DNA of 5,202 nt from Prevotella sp. CAG:891 (GTDB taxonomy: Bacteria; Bacteroidota; Bacteroidia; Bacteroidales; Bacteroidaceae). Of the stretch, positions 1-4,905 are shown piece by piece (the first letter of the stretch is position 1; each line of letters opens with the position of its first letter). The notes beneath the pieces were generated by a model. That model searched no databases and was not told the origin of the DNA. It saw nothing but the letters and a program-made list of their open reading frames with translations. The translations under genes were made by a program, and so were the position numbers. The stretch is from the NCBI GenBank assembly GCA_000437675.1, contig FR901665.1, positions 1 to 5,202 on the forward strand, written 5' to 3'.

Positions 1-8
1 CGAGAAAG

Positions 9-218
9 ATGATGGTCTATGGACGGGCTTATTTCAAGGGAAAAGTTCTGTCGGAGTTTACTGATATTGGTTTCAGTAATGTGGATGAAGTGATTGAACG
101 TCTGGCTAGTGGCTTGCCCACAGATATTCCTGAGGGCTGCGCTGTCCAGTTCCGCATCACCAACTGTGATTCCCAGAGAGAAGCAGTGTATGAACGAACC
201 AAAGGAAAAGGATTTTAA
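9..218 (+). CDS. Small hypothetical protein, possibly 5'-partial
   Basis: I do not recognise this 69-residue protein. It looks like real coding sequence: it is balanced in composition and begins with alternating hydrophobic and charged residues (GRAYFKGKVLSEF). A DVDEVIERL-like amphipathic stretch (NVDEVIERLASGLP, about residues 24-37) and a VQFRITNCDS strand-like segment follow, and the tail is basic (TKGKGF). No signal peptide or membrane segment is visible. Two adjacent ATGs (9 and 12) follow a purine-rich GAGAAAG that could serve as a ribosome binding site. However, the frame stays open to the left edge, so the true start may lie outside the window. The gene ends 21 bases before a strong stem-loop, which fits it being the last gene of a rightward unit. 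It is probably a cargo or accessory gene of the mobile element; no function can be assigned. Confidence 0.55.
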   Translation: MMVYGRAYFKGKVLSEFTDIGFSNVDEVIERLASGLPTDIPEGCAVQFRITNCDSQREAVYERTKGKGF

Positions 219-239
219 GTAAGATGTGTTGTTACGTGG

Positions 240-285
240 AAAGCCATCCATTTCATTGCCTCAAATGAAATGGATGGCTTTTGCG
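240..285 (+). terminator. Strong stem-loop, probable rho-independent terminator
   Basis: The arms at 240-257 and 264-281 are perfectly complementary over 18 bp, with a 6-nt loop (GCCTCA). The right arm ends in CTTTT. The structure lies 21 nt after the stop of the 9-218 gene and lies between it and the convergent minus-strand gene ending at 432. The T-tract is short (four Ts). The opposite strand also ends in a short T run, so the element may work in both directions. Confidence 0.65.
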
Positions 286-431
286 TAGTACTATGTATGA
301 TGGGACTTCCCCCTTGGGATTTTGGTAAGGTTAAGTAGCATTTAACCAGAGGGAAAACACTTGTTCCTTCCCCATAAGCCACACTACCCTTTGCGGTAAA
401 TGCAGCTCGTTTAACCTCCGGTTATCTGGTT

Positions 432-638
432 CTATTTCGGCGGTGGAGAGGAACGCAAACAGGCAAAGACCAGCACAGCGATAAACACCAACAGCTTCCA
501 TAGCAGGACAAAGACATGTTTCAACAGCCATACCGCCAACTGAAACAGATTAATGGCAAGCCACAGACCCAGCTTCAGCACGATGCAGAATACGAACGCC
601 ACCGGTATCAGATATATGAAGAATAACAGTAAAACCAT
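432..638 (-). CDS. Small highly hydrophobic membrane protein
   Basis: This 68-residue protein consists almost entirely of Leu, Val, Ile, Phe, Ala and Trp. Hydrophobic stretches at about residues 2-21, 24-38 and 43-60 would form two or three inner-membrane helices, with single Lys residues at positions near 22, 40 and 48. It ends in a short polar tail (RSSPPPK). No catalytic motif is visible and I do not recognise the family. It is convergent with the 9-218 gene and divergent from the mob region. A Bacteroidales-type promoter lies about 50 nt upstream of the ATG, which supports it being expressed. Possible roles are a small integral membrane protein of the element (entry exclusion or stress type) or a type I toxin; both are guesses. 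The alternative is a chance ORF, though such uniform hydrophobicity over the whole length with a promoter makes that less likely. Confidence 0.5.
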   Translation of the reverse strand: MVLLLFFIYLIPVAFVFCIVLKLGLWLAINLFQLAVWLLKHVFVLLWKLLVFIAVLVFACLRSSPPPK

Positions 639-690
639 ATTAGTCAGTTTTAAATGATTGACTCCCCGTATATAGGATGTTTTCTATACT

Positions 691-722
691 CAAATATACT
701 AATAATCAACGAGCTAATGAAA
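691..722 (-). promoter_or_regulatory. Putative Bacteroidales promoter for the small membrane protein
   Basis: Read on the minus strand, TATATTTG (691-698) matches the Bacteroides -7 consensus TAnnTTTG exactly. TTTC (719-722) lies 20 nt upstream, against the -33 consensus TTTG. Transcription would start near 684, leaving a leader of about 45 nt before the ATG at 638. This is inferred from motif and spacing only. Confidence 0.4.
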
Positions 723-870
723 TTTTCCAACCTCTTTTTATGTGTTTTTGGTCACTTTTTCACTTGGTTCTCAGGCTGTTCCAACCTCCAAGCCAAGGTG
801 CAGACAACAGCGAAACATCGGTAGCATGAACATTCATGCAGTTGTTCTTCCGTCAATGCTTCAAATGCGC

Positions 871-947
871 TTGGTCCAACAAAAAGATAACAAAAAATGT
901 TGGACCACATGTTGGACCAACTTCTTTTCCCTCTCGTTCTTGGACCA
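871..947. repeat. Four-copy TTGGACCA site array
   Basis: TTGGACCA occurs at 900-907, 912-919 and 940-947. The inverted form TTGGTCCAA lies at 871-879. Each copy is close to a palindrome around its central base; 911-921 (GTTGGACCAAC) is a perfect interrupted one. Three of the copies share TGTTGGACCA when read in the matching orientation. Central bases fall at 875, 904, 916 and 944, so spacings are 29, 12 and 28, almost symmetric about 910. This suggests binding sites for a dimeric DNA-binding protein such as a regulator, accessory recombination factor or relaxosome protein. The protein cannot be named from the sequence. Confidence 0.45.
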
Positions 948-995
948 TCGTTTGTCAGCGCCCAAAATCCTTTTCCCTTGAAGTCCGATACACTG

Positions 996-1117
996 GCGCA
1001 AGGTACATGAAGCGATGGTTTGCCGATACCCATCCCTCTGCTTTGGAAGTTTCATGAACCAAATGCGCAAGGCACTTTCAGAATGGGCAAACCCGAATAC
1101 GCTTGTTTGCCTATACC
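996..1117. repeat. Degenerate duplicated segment
   Basis: GCGCAAGGTAC (996-1006) recurs as GCGCAAGGCAC (1065-1075), and GTTTGCCGATACC (1018-1030) recurs as GTTTGCCTATACC (1105-1117), each with one mismatch and in the same order. The second unit is about 18 nt longer between the blocks, and it contains an inverted GGCAAAC copy at 1086-1092. CAAATGCGC is also shared between 862-870 and 1060-1068. This looks like an old tandem duplication or dispersed protein-binding sites. Confidence 0.3.
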
Positions 1118-1310
1118 TATATATAAATTGCTTCGTTCGTTCCAACTTGAGAATGTATGTTCTGATGTCGGAGCCATCAAGCTATGCTGATGGACTATAT
1201 CACGGAAACAAAGTTGCAGGTACATGTACTTTTTGTTGGTTTTGACCACGGACTAAAATATCGTAGAGCTGATGACCGCTATCGCAAAGTAACTTTGGAG
1301 GATGTATCTC

Positions 1311-1463
1311 ATGGATGCCATTCTCTGCCGACCAGTCACCCAAGGTATGTTGAACCGACGATTCCCGAAACTGGGGTTTCATGGTGCATACGACCCGCAT
1401 TTCATAGTACGCGGAAAGTCTGGTAATCAAGTAAGTTGTACAGAAGATTTCTTCAAAGAATGA
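1311..1463 (+). CDS. Possible 50-residue ORF upstream of mob genes
   Basis: An ATG-started frame of 50 codons ends in TGA at 1461-1463. The sequence GGAGG at 1297-1301 lies 9 nt before this ATG, a good Shine-Dalgarno distance. An in-frame ATG at 1302 would add three residues but sits directly against the GGAGG. The product is basic and aromatic in its middle (NRRFPKLGFHGAYDPHFIV) and ends in EDFFKE. It has no recognisable domain, no membrane segment and no family I know. The composition is more protein-like than the other frames in this region, and it sits just before the mob promoter/oriT candidate. It could equally be a chance ORF. Confidence 0.2.
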   Translation: MDAILCRPVTQGMLNRRFPKLGFHGAYDPHFIVRGKSGNQVSCTEDFFKE

Positions 1464-1474
1464 TGTTGTGCATT

Positions 1475-1506
1475 TTTGTGCTTCGCAAAATTTTGCGGTA
1501 ATTTGG
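1475..1506 (+). promoter_or_regulatory. Putative mob promoter with palindromic operator
   Basis: TTTG (1475-1478) is followed after 20 nt by TAATTTGG (1499-1506), which matches the Bacteroides -7 consensus TAnnTTTG at five of its six defined positions. The spacer contains a perfect 14-bp palindrome, CGCAAAATTTTGCG (1484-1497). A protein bound there would block RNA polymerase, so autoregulation by the ribbon-helix-helix MobC-like protein is an attractive but untested idea. The resulting leader to the ATG at 1700 would be nearly 190 nt. Confidence 0.3.
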
Positions 1507-1699
1507 GTCGACAAATACCCGGGAAGCCGATGTGCCGTTTTGCAGACGGAGCCAAGCAAGTTGTACCCTTGTCATTACAAAACAAGTTTTGTCCTCACAA
1601 AGGTCACTTGCCGACTGCTGTGCAGCGGAGCGATGTGCATCGCTGTTTCGCTTCGCGAAAGAGGAGTCCGGGGAATCGAACAACTAACGTACAAAGGAT
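1480..1699. other. Candidate origin of transfer (oriT) with clustered inverted repeats
   Basis: Directly upstream of the mob genes lie four perfect inverted repeats: CGCAAAATTTTGCG (1484-1497); ACAAAAC/GTTTTGT with a 2-nt centre (1577-1592); AGCGATG/CATCGCT with a 2-nt centre (1629-1644); and TTTCGC/GCGAAA with a 3-nt loop (1646-1660). A weaker pair CCGT/ACGG flanks 1535-1549. oriT regions of MOBP systems normally sit next to the accessory-protein and relaxase genes and consist of such repeats beside a nick site. Position and structure therefore fit. I do not see an unambiguous IncP-type nick sequence, so the nick position is left open. The whole segment has no convincing gene. Confidence 0.4.
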
Positions 1700-2089
1700 A
1701 TGAAACACCAACGAACCAAAGTCTTTCAGTTGCGGCTTACCACGGACGAACTCCTGAGCCTGAAGGAAAAATCCGTTCCCTACCAGTCCGTGAGCCACTT
1801 CATCCGTCAGGCCGTAGAAGAGTTCAGTCGGTTGGATGTCAGACAGCAAATCGGGATGATGCAGGACTTGTGTGCCTTTTATCAAAAGTTCCAGAACGAA
1901 TTGTCCTGGGCAGGCAGCAACCTGAATCAGTCGGTCAAACGGGCCAACGAACTGGCGGTTGCCGGACTGCTGGCTCCCAGTTATGTGTATGAGGTGCTGT
2001 TTCCTACCATCCAGGATATGCAGGACACCTTGAACAAGATGAAAAGCGATCTTGAAATCTTGAACCGGAAATCCCGGCTTATCAAGTAA
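1700..2089 (+). CDS. mobC: MobC-family relaxosome accessory protein
   Basis: This 129-residue cytoplasmic protein would bind the oriT repeats and help the relaxase open and nick the DNA. Residues about 5-43 have the ribbon-helix-helix pattern: a basic start with a strand (TKVFQLRLT), then an amphipathic helix, a turn and a second helix (SVSHFIRQAVEEF). The second half contains NLNQ at residues 74-77 followed by VKRANELA, the hallmark of the MobC family, and then a long helix to the C terminus (IQDMQDTLNKMKSDLEIL). The length is normal for the family. The ATG at 1700 follows AAAGGAT and is the only good start. The gene is co-directional with the relaxase, but 141 nt separate the mobC stop from the relaxase start, more than the tight spacing common in such pairs. 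In CTnDOT nomenclature the equivalent gene is called mobA, so the symbol is a family label. The family call is firm; the exact partner sites are inferred. Confidence 0.9.
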   Translation: MKHQRTKVFQLRLTTDELLSLKEKSVPYQSVSHFIRQAVEEFSRLDVRQQIGMMQDLCAFYQKFQNELSWAGSNLNQSVKRANELAVAGLLAPSYVYEVLFPTIQDMQDTLNKMKSDLEILNRKSRLIK

Positions 2090-2111
2090 ACAGAGCCAGG
2101 CAACTCACAGC

Positions 2112-2234
2112 ATGAATGCCGATGAACCTTGGATTCCCCCGTCAGGAAATCCAAGGTTCTGTGCTGTCTGGACTTTCATTTCCTGTTTCATGATTCAATG
2201 TACAATCACTCACCAACCAACGCATGCAATATGA
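2112..2234 (+). CDS. Possible leader ORF coupled to the relaxase
   Basis: A 40-codon ATG frame begins 22 nt after the mobC stop and ends in a TGA that overlaps the relaxase ATG (ATGA at 2231-2234). That is the usual arrangement for translational coupling. The peptide starts MNADEPWIPPSGN, has a short hydrophobic middle (AVWTFISCFMI) and ends in a polar tail. I do not recognise it. Much of its 5' half lies within the stem-loop at 2124-2159. It may be a regulatory leader, a degenerate remnant of a gene formerly joining mobC to the relaxase, or chance. Confidence 0.2.
   Translation: MNADEPWIPPSGNPRFCAVWTFISCFMIQCTITHQPTHAI
2124..2159 (+). promoter_or_regulatory. 12-bp stem-loop between mobC and relaxase
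   Basis: The arms GAACCTTGGATT (2124-2135) and AATCCAAGGTTC (2148-2159) pair perfectly around a 12-nt loop. In the loop, 2137-2138 can pair with 2145-2146. An outer 6-bp pair, ACAGCA/TGCTGT (2107-2112 and 2162-2167), could extend the structure across an asymmetric internal loop and would cover the ATG at 2112. No T-tract follows, so a simple rho-independent terminator is unlikely. An mRNA processing or translation-control element, or a relaxosome site, fits better. Confidence 0.4.
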
Positions 2235-3820
2235 TAGCAACCATTTTACCCGGAAGCGCAGACTTCCATGCCGTAGGCTATAACGAACACAAGGTCTATC
2301 AGGGCAAAGCCACCCTGTTGGAGATACAGAACTTCGGCGGACTAGAGGATGAAGAACAACTGACAGCCAGACAGCTGGTCAGATACCTTCAGTTATACAG
2401 TTCGCAGAACAGCCGGATTCAGAAGCCTCAGTTCCATGTGGCCATCTCCTGCAAGGGACATGAGTACACAGAAGCCCAGTTACTTGATTTTGCACACCGC
2501 TATCTCAAGGAAATGGGTTACAGAGAACCCGGACAACCGCTGCTCATCTATTCCCATCACGATACGGACAATGCACACCTGCACATCGTGACTTCAAGAG
2601 TAGCACCCGACGGTCACAAGATACAGCATGACCATGAACGCAGACGCTCGCAGGTCGTGATAGACCGGCTACTTGGAACAGACAGAACACAGAAGACAGA
2701 GCAAGACCTCGAAGCGGCCAAGCAGTACCGCTTCGCTTCCTTTGCCCAGTTCAAAGCCGTGATGGGTTCCATGGGCTATGAAGTCTTTCAGAAAGATGGG
2801 AACGTCTTCATCAAGCAAGGCGGCAGGATTCAAAAAAAACTTCCTCAGGCAGAAATTGAAGCCCTGTTCAAGAAAGGCTATCAGGACAAGGCACGCAACC
2901 GCCAGCTGAGAGCCTATCTGAAAAAATACCGGGACGTATGCGCCAACAAGGAGGAACTGCAGAAGGAAATGAAGAAGAACTTCGGAGTGGATGTGGTTTT
3001 CTTCGGCAAGAAAGACAAGCCCTATGGCTATATGCTGATAGACCATGCCAACAAGACTGTCATTCATGGTGCCAGAGTCCTTGCCATAGAAGAACTGCTG
3101 GACTTTGCTACTCCGGAACAACGCTTTGACCGGATAGAAGCATTCATTGAGCAGTTGTTGAAACTCAATCCCAAGACTACACAGGGAGAAATCTTCCAAA
3201 AACTCAAGAATCAACATGCCTATATAAAGAAAGGTGTTATCTACTTTGACGGCCAGAGCAGGCCCTTATCTCCGGAAACGGCAGCTGTCATCGACCGTAA
3301 CAACCGCATCAGTTACATCGAAAAGTTCCATCCAGTCAATCAGGCTGAAGTTGAATTGCTCTGCAAGGTATTTAAGGTGGACCGCCCTGATTTGGTGAAC
3401 ATTTCTACGGAGCGCAGTTCCAAGTACGCAGATGCCGTGAACAAACTGCATGGAATTTTCAATGATCCCGAAGTGAAATCACCGCGTAGTGCCTTCTACC
3501 AGGAGGGCTTTATCATCCGTCAGGTGGACGATACTTACTATGCCATCAATTTCAAGGAACATATCCTAATCAACCTGAACGAAGAAGGCTTTGATGTGGA
3601 ACGAGTGAAGAAGCAATCCAAGAAGCAGAAACGGAAAGGTGTTCCGTTCAAGAAATCTTCCAAACTGAATCCGGTCAAGAGTTTGCAGCAGAAATCCCAT
3701 CAGGGATTGGGCAAACTCAATAAGAAAGGTGAAGGTAGTCACAGTGCCAACCGCGAATGGGAAGTGGGTACCAAGAACAGTTACGATGAAGTGGACAATG
3801 GTCACTCCATGAAATGGTAG
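2231..3820 (+). CDS. MOBP-type relaxase (mobilization nuclease)
   Basis: This enzyme nicks one strand at oriT, stays covalently bound to the 5' end through a tyrosine, and leads the strand into the recipient. The product is 529 residues from the ATG at 2231. The N-terminal relaxase domain (about residues 1-200) begins MIATILPGS. It has a likely catalytic Tyr17 in GYNEHKV, a conserved FHVAIS strand at 68-73, and the metal-binding motif HHDTDNAHLHI at 109-119, with His109/110, Asp113, Asn114, His116 and His118. A region typical of Bacteroidetes relaxases follows (about 175-225, FAQFKAVMGSMGYEVF). The last part is strongly basic (about 458-500, KKQSKKQKRKG), probably for DNA binding. All catalytic motifs are present and the length is normal. 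An in-frame ATG at 2198 and a TTG at 2129 would add tails that the family lacks. The 2231 start gives the usual MIA beginning and overlaps the stop of the short frame at 2112-2234. In CTnDOT terms it corresponds to the mobB position. Confidence 0.95.
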   Translation: MIATILPGSADFHAVGYNEHKVYQGKATLLEIQNFGGLEDEEQLTARQLVRYLQLYSSQNSRIQKPQFHVAISCKGHEYTEAQLLDFAHRYLKEMGYREPGQPLLIYSHHDTDNAHLHIVTSRVAPDGHKIQHDHERRRSQVVIDRLLGTDRTQKTEQDLEAAKQYRFASFAQFKAVMGSMGYEVFQKDGNVFIKQGGRIQKKLPQAEIEALFKKGYQDKARNRQLRAYLKKYRDVCANKEELQKEMKKNFGVDVVFFGKKDKPYGYMLIDHANKTVIHGARVLAIEELLDFATPEQRFDRIEAFIEQLLKLNPKTTQGEIFQKLKNQHAYIKKGVIYFDGQSRPLSPETAAVIDRNNRISYIEKFHPVNQAEVELLCKVFKVDRPDLVNISTERSSKYADAVNKLHGIFNDPEVKSPRSAFYQEGFIIRQVDDTYYAINFKEHILINLNEEGFDVERVKKQSKKQKRKGVPFKKSSKLNPVKSLQQKSHQGLGKLNKKGEGSHSANREWEVGTKNSYDEVDNGHSMKW

Positions 3821-3897
3821 CCTTCCGTTTGAAGGCAATGGAACTGGCTGCCGACCTGTTCATGGGACGGGCTTCTGTAACCTTTTCGGGCATATAG
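3814..3897 (+). CDS. Possible 27-residue ORF overlapping the relaxase stop
   Basis: An ATG frame begins inside the last relaxase codons (ATGGTAG at 3814-3820 contains the new start and the old stop) and runs 27 codons to a TAG. The peptide contains a helix-like stretch (FRLKAMELAADLFMGRA) and uses the same C- and G-ending codons as the neighbouring genes. It could be a small coupled protein or the 5' remnant of a longer gene that followed the relaxase. A stem-loop GCCTTC/GAAGGC lies within it (3820-3836). No family is recognised, and chance is quite possible at this length. Confidence 0.2.
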   Translation: MVAFRLKAMELAADLFMGRASVTFSGI

Positions 3898-3920
3898 ACC
3901 GGAAAACAAGTGTAAAAGCG

Positions 3921-3940
3921 ACAGAATGACTTCTGTTTTT
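3921..3940 (+). terminator. Weak terminator-like hairpin before the ParA gene
   Basis: ACAGAA (3921-3926) and TTCTGT (3931-3936) pair around a 4-nt loop, followed by four more Ts, giving a five-T run. An A-rich stretch precedes it at 3914-3917. Outer complementary pieces AGTGTA/TACACT (3909-3914 and 3952-3957) could enclose it. It is a plausible end for the mob transcript just ahead of the promoter at 3969-4001, but the stem is short. Confidence 0.3.
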
Positions 3941-3968
3941 GCTCCACCTTGTACACTGATGTTGTGAA

Positions 3969-4001
3969 TTTAGGTTTTCCATATCCCGGCATTTACTTTT
4001 G
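3969..4001 (+). promoter_or_regulatory. Putative Bacteroidales promoter of the ParA-DUF3408 operon
   Basis: TACTTTTG (3994-4001) matches the Bacteroides -7 consensus TAnnTTTG exactly. TTTA (3969-3972) lies 21 nt upstream as an imperfect -33 element. Transcription would start near 4008, giving a short A-rich leader of just over 20 nt (AATTTAATAAACGG and following) before the ATG at 4031, a common layout in this phylum. Confidence 0.5.
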
Positions 4002-4030
4002 CTTCGAATTTAATAAACGGAAAAACAACC

Positions 4031-4885
4031 ATGATACAGACACCGGTCATAGTAACCTTTGCCAACCAGAAAGGAGGAGTCGGAAAAACCTCCCTCTGTG
4101 TCACCTTCGCCAACTACCTGGTGATGAAAGGAGTCCGTGTGGTCGTTATTGACTGCGACTTCCAGCATTCCATTCTGAAATGTCGCAAGGCAGACCTGAA
4201 ACATTACGGAGAAGAACTGATACCCTACGAAGTGTGGTCCCATGAACCGAACAGCAGCGAAGCCATGATCACCCTGATAGAGAAACTGCACAACGACCCG
4301 GGAATAGATGTGGTACTGATGGATTCCCCCGGCAGTCTGAAAGCAGACGGACTGGTGCCGATGTTCGTCAATTCCGACATCATTGCCGTACCATTCCATT
4401 ACGATTTGGTGACCGTTCCTTCCACCGCCAGTTTCCTGATGTTTCTGGACAGGCTGCGCAAGGCAGTAGGCTCACGGATGAAAGCCCGGCTCTTCATCAT
4501 TCCCAACCTGCATGACAACCGCGTGGGCAAACGGACGGAACTCCTGCTTTGGGACAACACACGGGACACCTTTTCCAACTATGGTTATGTCACCTCCAAG
4601 ATATCCAGACGGGCAGACCTGCAGCGATTCAGCACCATCGCCGGACTGGATCTGGCACAGGCAGCCGTCACCCCGGTCTTTGATAAAATCTATGACAGCA
4701 TCTTCGATACGCTTGAACCGCTCCGGAAAGTGGAACTCACCGGCATCCAGCTGAGTGAAAATCTCTCTCCCAAGTCAGGAAAGAAGAAATATCAGGCAGC
4801 CGACAGTCCGGTAATCCTTGCGGGAGATGAGACGGAGGAAGCAGAAGCCGGCGATTCCAACAACGACAATCAACCTAATCAATAA
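4031..4885 (+). CDS. ParA-family ATPase (TraA-like)
   Basis: This 284-residue cytoplasmic protein belongs to the ParA/MinD group of deviant-Walker P-loop ATPases, which form ATP-dependent dimers and position DNA or protein complexes. The deviant Walker A motif KGGVGKTS lies at residues 14-21, with signature Lys14 and P-loop Lys19. The A' motif VVVIDCDFQHS ends near residue 47, with Asp41 and Asp43. Walker B is VVLMDSPG with Asp98. The tail after about residue 240 is low-complexity, first basic (KSGKKK) and then acidic (DETEEAEAGDSNNDN), probably disordered. No ParB partner or parS repeat is visible in the window. Its place directly before a DUF3408-like gene matches the traA-traB start of CTnDOT-like transfer operons. 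A role in element transfer or maintenance is therefore more likely than chromosome partition. The only sensible start is the ATG at 4031. Confidence 0.95.
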   Translation: MIQTPVIVTFANQKGGVGKTSLCVTFANYLVMKGVRVVVIDCDFQHSILKCRKADLKHYGEELIPYEVWSHEPNSSEAMITLIEKLHNDPGIDVVLMDSPGSLKADGLVPMFVNSDIIAVPFHYDLVTVPSTASFLMFLDRLRKAVGSRMKARLFIIPNLHDNRVGKRTELLLWDNTRDTFSNYGYVTSKISRRADLQRFSTIAGLDLAQAAVTPVFDKIYDSIFDTLEPLRKVELTGIQLSENLSPKSGKKKYQAADSPVILAGDETEEAEAGDSNNDNQPNQ

Positions 4886-4905
4886 TCATCAAAAATCATT
4901 ACGCA

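Larger units (their letters stand above)
639..1310. other. Gene-poor, repeat-rich intergenic region
   Basis: No frame here encodes a convincing protein. The open frames present have poor composition (rich in Cys, Trp, His and Arg), mostly need TTG or GTG starts, and overlap each other on both strands. The region contains the minus-strand promoter (691-722), the TTGGACCA site array (871-947), and a degenerate duplicated segment (996-1117). It also holds a 7-bp inverted repeat GGCAAAC/GTTTGCC (1086-1092 and 1105-1111) and the perfect 10-bp palindrome GTACATGTAC (1220-1229). It may be a regulatory or recombination region, or the decayed remains of lost genes. Confidence 0.5.

Noticed and set aside
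331..531. A 66-codon minus-strand frame overlapping the hydrophobic protein gene
   Set aside because: It is out of frame with the better-supported gene at 432-638, which has the promoter and uniform composition.
871..947. The TTGGACCA copies as a CRISPR array
   Set aside because: The repeats are only 8-10 bp, unequally spaced and in mixed orientation, which does not fit CRISPR repeats and spacers.
742..1145. Several overlapping open frames on both strands (742-981, 752-1033, 861-1145)
   Set aside because: They depend largely on TTG or GTG starts, have odd Cys/Trp/Arg-rich composition, and contradict one another. None resembles a known family.
1200..1559. A 119-codon minus-strand open frame
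   Set aside because: The composition is not protein-like (scattered Cys, His and Thr), there is no promoter or start context, and it crosses the candidate promoter palindrome.
1468..1992. A 174-codon plus-strand open frame running through the oriT candidate into mobC
   Set aside because: It overlaps the clearly recognisable MobC-like gene in another frame, and its composition (rich in Arg, Gly, Pro and Gln) is that of a frame shadow.
2129..2230. N-terminal extension of the relaxase from a TTG codon or from the ATG at 2198
   Set aside because: The extra residues (Cys, Phe and His-rich) are not typical of relaxases, and the extension from 2129 would be encoded by the hairpin. The family normally starts at the MIA-type methionine found at 2231.
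2669..3217. A 182-codon minus-strand frame inside the relaxase gene
   Set aside because: It is the antisense shadow of a well-supported gene with intact catalytic motifs.
4010..4399. A 129-codon minus-strand frame opposite the ParA gene
   Set aside because: It is antisense to the Walker motifs of ParA and has His/Gln/Phe-rich shadow composition.
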